Shown: positions 54,267-63,573 of the stretch, in pieces
Layout: the number at the start of each line of letters is the position of its first letter
How positions within the stretch are numbered: the first letter of the stretch is position 1
DNA from: Lutibacter sp. HS1-25
GTDB lineage: Bacteria > Bacteroidota > Bacteroidia > Flavobacteriales > Flavobacteriaceae
DNA: 64,000 nt
Assembly: GCF_004121075.1 (NCBI RefSeq)
Contig: NZ_RHLN01000135.1
Location: forward strand, 1 to 64,000
Direction of reading: 5' to 3'
Position numbers and translations under genes: made by a program
Notes under the pieces: model-generated
The model's database searches: none
Told to the model about the DNA's origin: nothing
Seen by the model: the letters and a program-made list of their open reading frames with translations, nothing else

Positions 54267-56720
54267 ATGGATAATCAATTCAAATTTATTGAAAATTCAA
54301 AAGAGCATGTTTCTGATATAAAGGACTATTTATTGCGCATACTGGCAAACTGGAAATGGTTTGTTTTAACCGTTTTAATAGCTTTGGGTATTGCTTATTA
54401 TTATAACTTATCTGCGCTAAAACAATATGGTTTAACTGCTACCATTGCGGTTAAAGAAAAACAAAATCCACTATTTTCAACAGGTACAAATATTGCATTT
54501 AACTGGGGTGGTGTTAGTGATAAAGTTGAATCTATTAGAAAAGCATTGACATCTCGTTCTCACAACGAAACAGTTGTAAGAGAACTGGCATTTTATATCA
54601 ACTATTTAAAAGATGGAAGGTTTAGAAAAGAAGATGTTTACGGTAAAACACCTTTTAAAATTGAGTTACAGCCTAATCAGTTTCAATTGCTAAACACTTT
54701 AATTAAAATTGATTTTATTGATGAAGAAAGTTTTGGGCTTACGGTAGATTTTCTAGCCGATGTAAATTACAACCTAATCAATTATAAAAACGAAAAAACA
54801 ACTGCATTTACAACGCCTGCTCAAACTTTTTATCAGGAATTTTCTGTCAATGAATACATCAATTTGCCATTTTTAAAAGCGCAAATAGTTAGAACCGATA
54901 CATTAAGTCAGGCAAAAGGCAGCACTTATTATATACAATTAAACACCGTTAGTCAGGTTGCTAGCAGTTACCAAAGTGTAAGAGCCAATGGTTTGGCAGG
55001 AACTTCACTGGTTGAACTCTCTTTGTCGGGTGCAAATAAAAACAGAATTGTAGATTATTTGAATAAAACTATTGAGGTTTTGGCTGCAAGTGAATTGGAG
55101 CAAAAAACAGACTATGCTTACAATACCAAGGCTTTTATTGATGCACAATTTAGAAATACTTCAGATAGTTTAAAGTTAATTGAAAATCATATCAGTAAAT
55201 TTAAACAAGAAAATTCCATTTATAATTTATCTGCTGAAGGTGGTGTAATTTTTTCTCAAACTACAGGTTTGGATCAAATGCAAAAACAACTTACGGATAG
55301 AATTGCTTATTTTGAAAACTTAGAAGACTACATTCAGTCTAATTCCGATTATTCTAAAATACCAGCACCTGCAATTATCAATATTGAAGATGGATCTATT
55401 TCAAAAATGGTGGGCGAGTTAACCCGTTTGTCTATTGAAAAAGAAAAATTATCAAATAAAGTAACTACAAGTCACCCTTCAATAAAATTAATTAATGATG
55501 AAATTGAAACTGCCCGAACGGTATTGTTAGAAAACCTTTCATCATTAAAACAAGCAACACAGGTTACTTTAAATAACAGCGAAAGAAGATTAAACAATTA
55601 CAATTACGAATTGGCTAAATTGCCTAATAAAGAGCAAAAATTATTAAACTACCAACGTAAGTACTCGTTAACCGAGTCAAATTTTGTGTTTTTAATGCAA
55701 AAACGTTATGAAGCTGAAATAGCAATAGCAGCTACCGTGTCTGACATTACCGTTTTAGACTCGGCAAAAGATACGGGTCAAGGTTTTATACTGCCAAGAG
55801 TGCAGTTTAATTATATGATAGCCTTACTTTTAGGACTTATTTTACCGCTTTTTGTAATTGTTATTTTAGAAATTTTAGATACCAAAATACACGCTGTTGA
55901 AGATATTGAGCGTATTTCTCCAATTCCAATTTTAGGCGTTGTAGGAAATAGTACTTCTGAAAACAATTTGGCGGTTTTTAACAATCCCAAATCTACCGTT
56001 GCTGAATCGTTTAGAGCCTTGCGTTCAAATGTCCAGTTTTTATTCAACAGAAGTATTAAAGACAATTCTAAAACAATATTGGTAACCTCGTCGGTAAGTG
56101 GCGAAGGAAAAACTTTTATTTCTATCAACTTGGCAACTGTTTTTGCATTGAGTGGTAAAAAAACGGTTTTAGTAGGCTTGGATTTAAGAAAACCAAAAAT
56201 ATTTGACGATTTTGGACTCACAAATAAAATAGGTGTGGTAAATTATTTAATAGGCGAAACAACGGTTGAAAATATTATCCAAAAAACACACATCGAAAAT
56301 TTAGACATCATTACTTCTGGTCCAGTGCCTCCAAATCCATCTGAATTGTTAATAAGTAATGAAACCGATTTTTTAATCGCTACTTTAAAAGAAAAATACG
56401 ATTACATTATTTTAGATACACCACCATTAGGATTGGTTAGTGATCCTTTAGATTTGTTAAAATATGTAAATGCTTCTATTTATGTGGTACGTCAAAATTA
56501 TTCTGAAAAAGGAATGCTTAAAATGATACACGAAAAATACAAGAAAAATGAAGTTTCAAATATCAGTGTGGTCTTAAACGATTTCAAAATCAAAACTAGG
56601 TATGGTTATGGATACGGTTATGGTTACGGATATGGTTACGGAAAATATGCAAACGGATATCACGAGAATCAAAACAGCACTTTTCTTCAAAAAATAGTTA
56701 ATAAATTTAAAAAATCTTAG
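54267..56720 (+). CDS. Polysaccharide co-polymerase/tyrosine autokinase, Wzc-like
   Basis: 817 residues. Wzz domain and first helix (about 25-45, WKWFVLTVLIALGIAYYY), a periplasmic coiled-coil (about 280-480), a GNVR-type segment, the second helix (about 510-535) and a cytoplasmic BY-kinase: SSVSGEGKTFISINLA (Walker A), VLVGLDLRKPKIF (Walker A') and YIILDTPPLGLVSD (Walker B). The C-terminal tail has a run of seven Tyr-Gly pairs (nt 56601-56642), the cluster for autophosphorylation. Controls chain length and export along with the Wza-like protein. Confidence 0.94.
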   Translation: MDNQFKFIENSKEHVSDIKDYLLRILANWKWFVLTVLIALGIAYYYNLSALKQYGLTATIAVKEKQNPLFSTGTNIAFNWGGVSDKVESIRKALTSRSHNETVVRELAFYINYLKDGRFRKEDVYGKTPFKIELQPNQFQLLNTLIKIDFIDEESFGLTVDFLADVNYNLINYKNEKTTAFTTPAQTFYQEFSVNEYINLPFLKAQIVRTDTLSQAKGSTYYIQLNTVSQVASSYQSVRANGLAGTSLVELSLSGANKNRIVDYLNKTIEVLAASELEQKTDYAYNTKAFIDAQFRNTSDSLKLIENHISKFKQENSIYNLSAEGGVIFSQTTGLDQMQKQLTDRIAYFENLEDYIQSNSDYSKIPAPAIINIEDGSISKMVGELTRLSIEKEKLSNKVTTSHPSIKLINDEIETARTVLLENLSSLKQATQVTLNNSERRLNNYNYELAKLPNKEQKLLNYQRKYSLTESNFVFLMQKRYEAEIAIAATVSDITVLDSAKDTGQGFILPRVQFNYMIALLLGLILPLFVIVILEILDTKIHAVEDIERISPIPILGVVGNSTSENNLAVFNNPKSTVAESFRALRSNVQFLFNRSIKDNSKTILVTSSVSGEGKTFISINLATVFALSGKKTVLVGLDLRKPKIFDDFGLTNKIGVVNYLIGETTVENIIQKTHIENLDIITSGPVPPNPSELLISNETDFLIATLKEKYDYIILDTPPLGLVSDPLDLLKYVNASIYVVRQNYSEKGMLKMIHEKYKKNEVSNISVVLNDFKIKTRYGYGYGYGYGYGYGKYANGYHENQNSTFLQKIVNKFKKS
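56601..56642 (+). repeat. Tandem Tyr-Gly codon repeat in the Wzc-like gene
   Basis: Seven TAY-GGN codon pairs in a row (six-base period, alternating TATGGT/TACGGA-type units). Encodes a phospho-acceptor tyrosine cluster. The repeat is a candidate for copy-number change by slippage in six-base steps, which would keep the frame. Confidence 0.85.
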
Positions 56721-56879
56721 GCTTTTTCAACTTAAATAAATGAATCCTATTTTCAATTTCAATATGGATTATTTATAAGATCAGCGTTTTAGGAAGATAA
56801 TATTCAATTTTTTTCGAAAAACGTGACAAAAATCACTAAATTTTTAGTCAGATTTAAAAATTAACCTACCTGTTTGGTT

Positions 56880-56887
56880 TATATTTG
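56880..56887 (+). promoter_or_regulatory. Putative -7 promoter element TATATTTG upstream of pta
   Basis: Perfect TAnnTTTG, 19 bases before the pta ATG at 56907. The preceding 160 bases hold no gene. Confidence 0.5.
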
Positions 56888-56906
56888 CAAAAAAATTTAT
56901 AAAAAA

Positions 56907-59000
56907 ATGAACAAAGCAATTTATATTGCAACAAGCGAAGCCGATAGTGGTAAATCTATCGTTGCTTTGGGTTTGATGCGTATGCTGTTAGGCAAAACTG
57001 CCAAAGTAGGATATTTTAGACCTATAATCAAAGACCTGGAAGAAGGTGAACAAGATAACCATATCAACACCATTATTTCTCATTTTCAGTTAGACATTAA
57101 GCCAGAAGAATGCTATGCTTTTACAAATAAGAAATATCTTAGTAAAAGAAACAAAGGTAAAGAAGGTGAAATGTTTGATGTTATTATAGACAAATACAAA
57201 GCCTTAGAAGAAAAAAATGATTTTGTATTGGTTGAAGGAAGTGATTTCTCTGGTGAAGGAAGCGCTATCGAATTAAATTACAATGTTGAAATTGCTAAAA
57301 ATTTAGGAATTCCTGTTGTTATTGTATCAAGCGGTGTAGGTAAAACTTTAGACGAATTTACAGGTGGATTGCAAATTGTTTATGATGCTTTTAAAGAAAG
57401 AGAAGTTGAAGTTTTAGCCGTTATTGGTAATAAAATTCAAGAACACAACATTTCAATTGCCAAAGAAGATTTAAAAGCCAATTTACCTGCTGATGTATAT
57501 GTAGGTATCATTCCAATGATCAACTCGCTAAAAAATCCTTCAGTAAAAGAAATTGCTGAAGTTATTGGCGCAAAAGTTTTATTTGGTAAAGAACATATCA
57601 ACAACCAAACGGATAGTTTTTCTGTAGGTGCTATGCAATTAAGAAACTATTTAACGCATTTAAAGGAAGATAGTTTGGTAATTACTCCAGGTGATAGAGC
57701 CGATATTATTTTAGGGGCACTACAAGCCAACATTTCATCTAACTATCCAAAAGTATCTGGTATTGTTTTAACAGGCGGACTTTTACCTGAAGATAGTATT
57801 GTAAAATTAATTGAAGGTTTGTCTCAGGTTGTTCCAATTTTATCTGTTGAAGATGGCACTTTTTCAACTGCAAATAAAATTGGTTCTGTTCGCTCTCATA
57901 TGTATGCAGACAACAAAGCAAAAATAGACACCTCATTAATTACTTTCGAAAAATACATTGATATTGATGCGTTAACTAAAAAACTGGTAACTTTCAAAAA
58001 TACAGGTATTACACCTAGAATGTTTCAGTATAATATTGTAAAACGTGCAAGATCTGAACGCAAACACATTGTTTTGCCTGAAGGTTCAGACGATAGAATA
58101 CTAGAGGCAGCAGCCAGATTGATTCAGGCTGATATTGTTGATTTAACAGTTTTAGGCGATGCTACTAAAATTGCAGCTGCTATCATTCGTTTAGGGTTGG
58201 ATGTAGATATTAAAAAATTAAATATCATAGACCCTGTTAAATCTGAATATTTCAACGATTTTGCTGAAACTTTATACGAAATAAGAAAAAACAAAGGAAT
58301 GACCTTAACTTCAGCCGAAGATTTAATGGGCGATGTTTCTTATTTTGGAACTATGATGGTTCACAAAGGATTGGCAGACGGTATGGTTTCTGGAGCTGCT
58401 CACACTACACAACACACCATTTTACCAGCTTTACAGTTTGTAAAAACAAAACCAGGTGTATCTGTAGTTTCTTCTATTTTCTTTATGTGTTTAGAAGATC
58501 GTGTGTCTGTTTTTGGCGATTGTGCTATCAATCCTAATCCAAATTCTGAACAATTGGCTGAAATCGCCATTTCTTCAGCAGATTCAGGTATCAATTTTGG
58601 TATGGAACCTAAAATTGCAATGCTTTCTTACTCATCAGGTTCATCAGGAAAAGGAGCCGATGTGGATATTGTAAGAAGAGCTACTGAAATTGTAAAAGAA
58701 AAACGTCCTGATTTAAAAATTGAAGGACCTATTCAATACGATGCTGCGGTTGATCCATCTGTTGGTAAAAAGAAAATGCCAGATTCAGAAGTGGCTGGTC
58801 AGGCTAATATTTTAATTTTCCCCGACTTAAATACTGGTAACAACACTTACAAAGCTGTACAACGTGAAACTGGTGCTTTGGCAATTGGACCAATGTTACA
58901 AGGTCTTAACAAACCGGTTAACGACTTAAGTAGGGGTTGTACTATAGACGATATATTTAACACAGTAATATTAACAGCAATACAAGCACAAGGTAAATAA
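56907..59000 (+). CDS. pta: Phosphate acetyltransferase
   Basis: 697 residues from the ATG at 56907, which gives MNKAIYIATSEADSGKSIV, the standard start; earlier in-frame starts would overlap the promoter element. Converts acetyl-CoA and phosphate to acetyl phosphate. N-terminal BioD-like P-loop domain (about 1-215), a middle DRTGG domain (about 225-340), and the C-terminal PTA domain (about 370-697; HIVLPEGSDDRIL, GMVSGAAHTT, MLSYSSGSSGKG, GPIQYDAAVDP). Its stop overlaps the ackA start by one base. Confidence 0.96.
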   Translation: MNKAIYIATSEADSGKSIVALGLMRMLLGKTAKVGYFRPIIKDLEEGEQDNHINTIISHFQLDIKPEECYAFTNKKYLSKRNKGKEGEMFDVIIDKYKALEEKNDFVLVEGSDFSGEGSAIELNYNVEIAKNLGIPVVIVSSGVGKTLDEFTGGLQIVYDAFKEREVEVLAVIGNKIQEHNISIAKEDLKANLPADVYVGIIPMINSLKNPSVKEIAEVIGAKVLFGKEHINNQTDSFSVGAMQLRNYLTHLKEDSLVITPGDRADIILGALQANISSNYPKVSGIVLTGGLLPEDSIVKLIEGLSQVVPILSVEDGTFSTANKIGSVRSHMYADNKAKIDTSLITFEKYIDIDALTKKLVTFKNTGITPRMFQYNIVKRARSERKHIVLPEGSDDRILEAAARLIQADIVDLTVLGDATKIAAAIIRLGLDVDIKKLNIIDPVKSEYFNDFAETLYEIRKNKGMTLTSAEDLMGDVSYFGTMMVHKGLADGMVSGAAHTTQHTILPALQFVKTKPGVSVVSSIFFMCLEDRVSVFGDCAINPNPNSEQLAEIAISSADSGINFGMEPKIAMLSYSSGSSGKGADVDIVRRATEIVKEKRPDLKIEGPIQYDAAVDPSVGKKKMPDSEVAGQANILIFPDLNTGNNTYKAVQRETGALAIGPMLQGLNKPVNDLSRGCTIDDIFNTVILTAIQAQGK

Positions 59001-60190
59001 TGAAAATTTTAGTATTAAATTCGGGTAGTTCATCAATCAAATACCAATTGTTTAATATGCCATCTGAAGAGGTTATCTGTTCAGGTTTGGTAGAAAGAAT
59101 TGGCTTATCAAATCCAGAAATTCACTACAAATCAAAAGACATCAAAGTTGATAGGGTTTGTAGAATTACAAATCATAAAGAAGGATTAGAGCACGTAGTT
59201 GAATTTTTATTGGATGAAAAAGTAGGTGTTATCAAATCAACTTCTGAAATTGATGCTGTTGGGCACAGAGTTGTGCACGGTGGTAGTACTTTTTCTAACA
59301 CAGTAGTTATCGACGAGAAAGTTAAAGATAAAATCAAACAATTGTTTTCTTTGGCTCCTCAACACAATCCTGCTAATTACGAAGGCATTGTTGTTGCCGA
59401 AACTATTTTTCCAGACGCAAAACAAATCGCAGTTTTCGATACCGCATTTCATCAAACAATGCCTGTTGAAGCTTATAAATACGCCATTCCTAACAAATTT
59501 TTGGAAGAAAATAACATCCGTAGATATGGTTTTCACGGTACAAGCCACAAATATGTTTCAGAACAGGCTATCGCTTATTTAGGTAAAGAAAACAGTAAAA
59601 ACATCATTACCATTCACATTGGTGGTGGTTGTAGTATTACAGCCGTAAAAGATGGTAAAAGTATCAATACATCATTAGGTTTTGGACCTGTTACAGGTTT
59701 AATTATGGGTAGCAGATGTGGAGATATAGACCAATCAATTGTATTTCATTTGGTAAATAACTTAGGCTATACTTTAGATCAGGTTAACAACTTGTTACAA
59801 AAGGAAAGTGGTATGCACGGTTTAACAGGTGGTATGTCTGATTACAGAGATATTGAATCTGAAGCAGCTAAAGGCGACATAAAATGTCAAGAGGCTTTAA
59901 GTATGAGTGCTTACAGAATTAAACAATACATTGGTAATTACGCAGCTATTTTAAACGGATTGGATGCGATTGTATTTACTGCAGGTGTTGGCGAAAATTC
60001 AGAAGTTCTTAGAGGTTTGGTTTGTACAGATATGGATTTTATGGGTATCGAACTAAATAAAGATAAAAACGATCTTCGTTCAAAAGAATTGAGAGAAATT
60101 CAATCAGCCAATTCAAAAGTAAAAGTCTTGGTAATTCCAACTGATGAAGAAGTTGAAATTGCAAAACAATCTTTCGAGTTGTTAAACTAA
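59000..60190 (+). CDS. ackA: Acetate kinase
   Basis: 396 residues, normal length. Makes acetate and ATP from acetyl phosphate and ADP. VLNSGSSSIKYQLF at the N-terminus, VGHRVVHGG, FDTAFHQTMP, RRYGFHGTSHKYV, ITIHIGGGCSITAV, GRCGD-like MGSRCGDIDQS and FTAGVGENSE are seen. TAATG coupling to pta gives the classic pta-ackA operon. A terminator follows. Confidence 0.97.
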   Translation: MKILVLNSGSSSIKYQLFNMPSEEVICSGLVERIGLSNPEIHYKSKDIKVDRVCRITNHKEGLEHVVEFLLDEKVGVIKSTSEIDAVGHRVVHGGSTFSNTVVIDEKVKDKIKQLFSLAPQHNPANYEGIVVAETIFPDAKQIAVFDTAFHQTMPVEAYKYAIPNKFLEENNIRRYGFHGTSHKYVSEQAIAYLGKENSKNIITIHIGGGCSITAVKDGKSINTSLGFGPVTGLIMGSRCGDIDQSIVFHLVNNLGYTLDQVNNLLQKESGMHGLTGGMSDYRDIESEAAKGDIKCQEALSMSAYRIKQYIGNYAAILNGLDAIVFTAGVGENSEVLRGLVCTDMDFMGIELNKDKNDLRSKELREIQSANSKVKVLVIPTDEEVEIAKQSFELLN

Positions 60191-60208
60191 AAAATAAATT
60201 AAGTAACT

Positions 60209-60240
60209 AAAAAGACTGTCTGTAAAGGCGGTCTTTTTTT
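60209..60240 (+). terminator. Terminator after ackA
   Basis: AAAAAGACTGTC-TGTAAAG-GCGGTCTTTTTTTT, a 9-bp stem with two G-T-type or mismatched positions and an 8-base T run. Confidence 0.8.
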
Positions 60241-60266
60241 TGCAATACATTTCAATAATCATTTGG

Positions 60267-60360
60267 AGGTTCCCCTGCGGGTCGGGCTATACGCTATATC
60301 TTTTTTACAATTCCACTGCGTTGCATAGTAAAAAAGGATGCCGCTGCTATCCCTAACCTT
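60267..60360. repeat. Structured intergenic repeat with nested hairpins
   Basis: About 94 bases, GC-richer than the surroundings. The outer arms AGGTT / AACCT enclose ATCTTTTTTAC / GTAAAAAAGGAT. The strings CGGGTCGGGCTATACGCT and GGATGCCGCTGCTATCCC strongly recall a dispersed intergenic repeat that I have seen in many Flavobacteriia. No coding role is evident. Confidence 0.55.
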
Positions 60361-60369
60361 TTAAAAAAT

Positions 60370-60403
60370 AAAAGCCCCTTTCAAAATTTTAAAAGGGGCT
60401 TTT
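60370..60403. terminator. Terminator 3' of the phosphorylase gene
   Basis: AAAAGCCCCTTT and AAAAGGGGCTTTT pair with T-rich flanks on both strands, 21 bases from the phosphorylase stop. Confidence 0.82.
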
Positions 60404-60423
60404 GTATATATCTCAATTAAAGC

Positions 60424-62064
60424 TTAATACAATTCTTTGTAATACTGCTCAGCCATTCTATGACTAGAAAAAGCAGGAAGCACATCATCAATACCATTAA
60501 ATACAATTTCTTGCCATTTTTTAGGCTTGTCGTAATAAGTTGGCAATACTTCGTTTTCTAAAATATCAAACAAATTGGCACAATCTTTATCATCTTGTTC
60601 CCAAACAGGTAAGGTGTGGTCTAATGCAGGTAAAACAAAACAGTTTTCGCCATTTTTCTGAAATTCAGGAATCCAACCATCATTAATAGAAACATTTACA
60701 GAACCATTCATAGCAGCTGTCATACCACTTGTTCCTGAAGCTTCTCTGGTAATTCTTGGTGTATTTAACCAAATATCAGATCCCATTTTTAGTTTTTTAG
60801 ACAAATCCATTTCATAACCAATTAAAACAGCTAAGTTTTTAGAATTTTTAGAAAAATTAACCAAATGATTAAAAACATCAATTGCATAATAATCTAAAGG
60901 ATATGGTTTACCTGCCCAAATAATTTGAACTGGATATTTTGTATTTGAAATCAGTTTTTCAAAACGTTGTAAATCATATAAAAGCATATCAGCTCTTTTA
61001 TAACCAGCAAAACGTCTTGCCCAAACTATGGTAATTACATTAGGATCAAATATTTTTTCGGTTTGATCTAAAACAACTTTAAATAAATCCGATTTTAATT
61101 CCGATTTTCTAGACTTAAATGCTTTGGCATTTTTCTTTTCCCAAGCAGCTTTAATTTCTTCATCTTGCCAAAAAGTCTGATTTTGTGCATTGGTAATAGG
61201 AATAATTTCTGAAATTCCTTCATAACCATTCCACATATCGTTAGATACAACAGCGTGTAGTTTAGAAACAGCATTTGATTTTTTTGCCATTCTTAAGGCC
61301 GAAACAGTATAGCTAATCATACCATCGTTCACCATTTCTTTACGCAATTCATCTTCAGCTAATTTTCTGCCAAAAAATCCACAACGATTTAACAAACGGC
61401 CATCTCTTTCTTCATTTCCAGCTTTTTCAGGTGTATGAGTTGTAAAAACCATTTGATCTTTTTTAACACCTTTGTCTCTTAAATAGTAAAAAGCAGGCAA
61501 TGCATGTCCTTCATTTAAATGATAAATATCTGCACCACCCAAAGCTTCAACAACTTTAGCACCACCAATTCCTAAAATAATACTTTGAGAAATACGTGTT
61601 AACTCGTTAGAGTCGTATAAATGGTTGGTAATTGTTCTAGAAATGTGGTCATTTTCTTCAATATCAGTAGAAAGTAAATACATTGGTACACAACCAAATA
61701 TTTCAGGTTTTAAAACATATGCTTTTACTTTAACACTCGGATTGTCGTGTAATGGTACTTCAACAAGAATGCCTGTATCTTCTAAATAAGTATGACTTTT
61801 TTCAATAAAATCTGTACGCAACGTTTGGTCTTCATTTCTTGCCTGGTCGTAATAACCATATTTCCAAAGCATTCCAATACCAATCATATTTTGCTTCAAT
61901 TCAAAAGCAGAGCGCATATGAGATCCAGCTAAAAATCCTAATCCACCTGAATAAATTTTCAAAGCCTGGTGTATTCCAAATTCCATACTAAAGTAAGCGA
62001 CCTTTTTATCGAACTTTTTTGCTGGTTTGTACGGATGATGCCATTTGCTATATTCGTGATTCAT
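60424..62064 (-). CDS. Alpha-glucan phosphorylase-like protein (GT35, short form) lacking the PLP lysine
   Basis: 546 residues, the short GT35 form. FSMEFGI near the N-terminus, YSGGLGFLAG, HLNEGHALPAFYYL, TTHTPEKAGN, VWARRFAGYKRADM and REASGTSGM are clear phosphorylase landmarks. The PLP-binding lysine expected after GTSGM (GTSGMKAA in related enzymes) is Thr here: T449 in GTSGMTAAMNG. Other conserved positions also differ (LAGSH for LAGDH, GKPYP for GKAHP). The family normally releases glucose-1-phosphate from glycogen or maltodextrin with PLP. This member may use another chemistry, or the change may be normal for its lineage. It stands alone, with no glg genes nearby. Confidence 0.82.
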   Translation of the reverse strand: MNHEYSKWHHPYKPAKKFDKKVAYFSMEFGIHQALKIYSGGLGFLAGSHMRSAFELKQNMIGIGMLWKYGYYDQARNEDQTLRTDFIEKSHTYLEDTGILVEVPLHDNPSVKVKAYVLKPEIFGCVPMYLLSTDIEENDHISRTITNHLYDSNELTRISQSIILGIGGAKVVEALGGADIYHLNEGHALPAFYYLRDKGVKKDQMVFTTHTPEKAGNEERDGRLLNRCGFFGRKLAEDELRKEMVNDGMISYTVSALRMAKKSNAVSKLHAVVSNDMWNGYEGISEIIPITNAQNQTFWQDEEIKAAWEKKNAKAFKSRKSELKSDLFKVVLDQTEKIFDPNVITIVWARRFAGYKRADMLLYDLQRFEKLISNTKYPVQIIWAGKPYPLDYYAIDVFNHLVNFSKNSKNLAVLIGYEMDLSKKLKMGSDIWLNTPRITREASGTSGMTAAMNGSVNVSINDGWIPEFQKNGENCFVLPALDHTLPVWEQDDKDCANLFDILENEVLPTYYDKPKKWQEIVFNGIDDVLPAFSSHRMAEQYYKELY

Positions 62065-62196
62065 GTTTGTATGTATTTATGTTTCAGGGCAAAAATAGGT
62101 TTTACCTGTCAAATTCTTATGTGCTATTTTAACATGTTTAGTTAAAATTTTGTTATATTGGTTAAAATTGAAAGATTGTTTTTGTGCTAAAACAAC

Positions 62197-63150
62197 TTAT
62201 CGTCTCTTTTCATCATTTAAAATTTCTTGTACAGCCAGGTGATAGGCTTTTAAGCTTTTCGATTTTTTAATTTTTTTAAATGTTTTGTGCGGATCTGTAA
62301 AATGGGTAGCAAAATACTCCCAAAAACTGGTCATTTTTAACAAAATATGATGCGCTCCCGAAAGTGAAGCTTCGTACTGTTCAAAAATAGTTTGATGAAA
62401 ATCTTTAAAAATTTCAATCTTATTGGCAGGGTAGTGCTGGGTATTGTTTTTGATCATACTAGGTAAAAACGGATCAGCAATCAAGCCTCTTCCAATCAAC
62501 CAATGGTCTATGCTTGGAAATCTTTGTTGCATTTTATCAAACACAGCAACCGATGTAATATCACCATTGTAGTACAATTTATGATTTGTATTTTCTATAC
62601 AGCGCTCAAAAGCATCTAAATCTACGCCACCTTTGTACAATTGTTTGCCAATACGCGCGTGTATGGCAATGTTTTTTAACGGAAATTGCGCTAATATGGG
62701 CAAGGTTGCTAAAATTTCGTTGCTATTTTCATAACCCATACGCATTTTCATAGATACTGTAATATCCGATTTATCGTACACTTTTTGTAAAATTTGTTCA
62801 ATTTTTGCAAAATCACAAATAAGTCCAGACCCCATACCACGTTTGGTAACCATAGGGTAGGGACAACCCAAATTCCAGTTCAGTTCTTTATAACCCAATT
62901 CCTGAACAAATTTAGCCACAAACAAAAATTCATCAGCATCATTGGTAATAATCTGCGGAATTAACTCGAGGCTAGTATTGTTTTCAGGCAATAAATCACG
63001 TTCATACGATTTTTTAATTTCCAGTTTGCCATTTAATTTAATGTATGGAGCATAAAAAGTATCAATACCCCCAAAATATTTTTGAAAAGCATTGCGAAAT
63101 TTATAATCAGTAAACCCTTGCAAGGGAGACGAAAGCAGTGTATGATTCAT
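62197..63150 (-). CDS. dus: tRNA-dihydrouridine synthase
   Basis: 317 residues, FMN-dependent TIM barrel that reduces specific uridines in tRNA. SSPLQGFTDYKFR (FMN binding), LNWNLGCPYPMVTKRGMGSGL with the catalytic Cys, SMKMRMGYEN, IAIHARIGKQLYKG and LYYNGDI, then IGRGLIADP. Resembles the DusC-like group, though the exact site specificity cannot be told. Monocistronic; 132 bases follow before the phosphorylase start, and it is divergent from the small Lys-rich gene. Confidence 0.92.
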   Translation of the reverse strand: MNHTLLSSPLQGFTDYKFRNAFQKYFGGIDTFYAPYIKLNGKLEIKKSYERDLLPENNTSLELIPQIITNDADEFLFVAKFVQELGYKELNWNLGCPYPMVTKRGMGSGLICDFAKIEQILQKVYDKSDITVSMKMRMGYENSNEILATLPILAQFPLKNIAIHARIGKQLYKGGVDLDAFERCIENTNHKLYYNGDITSVAVFDKMQQRFPSIDHWLIGRGLIADPFLPSMIKNNTQHYPANKIEIFKDFHQTIFEQYEASLSGAHHILLKMTSFWEYFATHFTDPHKTFKKIKKSKSLKAYHLAVQEILNDEKRR

Positions 63151-63247
63151 ATAACTAAATAAAGCCGCAAATATACGTTACTTTAAATTGGTTTTAACCA
63201 TTCAAAATATTATGATATAACTTATTAAAATGTACAAAACAATTAAG

Positions 63248-63255
63248 TACATTTA
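63248..63255 (+). promoter_or_regulatory. Putative -7 element TACATTTA upstream of the small Lys-rich gene
   Basis: Near match to TAnnTTTG, 45 bases before the ATG at 63301, in the divergent gap after dus. Confidence 0.35.
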
Positions 63256-63300
63256 CAATAGTGTAAAAAAACAAAACTACTAATTAAAAACAACCATATT

Positions 63301-63399
63301 ATGGCAAAGAGTCAAGACGCAAAAAAGAATGTAAAAAAAGAACCAGCTAAAACTGCCAAAGAAAAAAAAGCCGCAAAACGCGAGAAAAAAGGGAAGTAA
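63301..63399 (+). CDS. Small lysine-rich conserved protein
   Basis: 32 residues: starts MAKSQDAKKNVKKEPAKTAK and ends EKKAAKREKKGK. Half of the residues are Lys or Arg, so it should bind nucleic acid or another polyanion. Short proteins with this MAKSxDAKKxVKKEPAKT start recur in Flavobacteriia as I remember; function unknown. It has a promoter-like element and its own spacing, and no gene follows for 600 bases. Codons match the surrounding genome. Confidence 0.7.
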   Translation: MAKSQDAKKNVKKEPAKTAKEKKAAKREKKGK

Positions 63400-63460
63400 T
63401 TAGTACTCAGTTTTAAGTTATAAGTTATAAGTTATAAGTTGAAAGCCGAAAGTCAAAAGT

Positions 63461-63573
63461 CTAAAGTTGAAAGTCAAAAGCCAAAAGTCAGTTTTCAGTA
63501 GCAGTTCTAAGTTATAAAGTCTAAAGTTGAAAGTCAAAAGTCAAAAGTCAGTTTTCAGTAGCAGTTCTAAGTT
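63461..63573 (+). repeat. 60-bp tandem duplication in heptad-rich DNA
   Basis: Copy 1 is 63461-63513 and copy 2 is 63521-63573; 52 of 53 bases agree (63481 C versus 63541 T). Each copy contains AAAGTCAAAAG-type heptads and the string GTTTTCAGTAGCAGTTCTAA. Confidence 0.9.
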
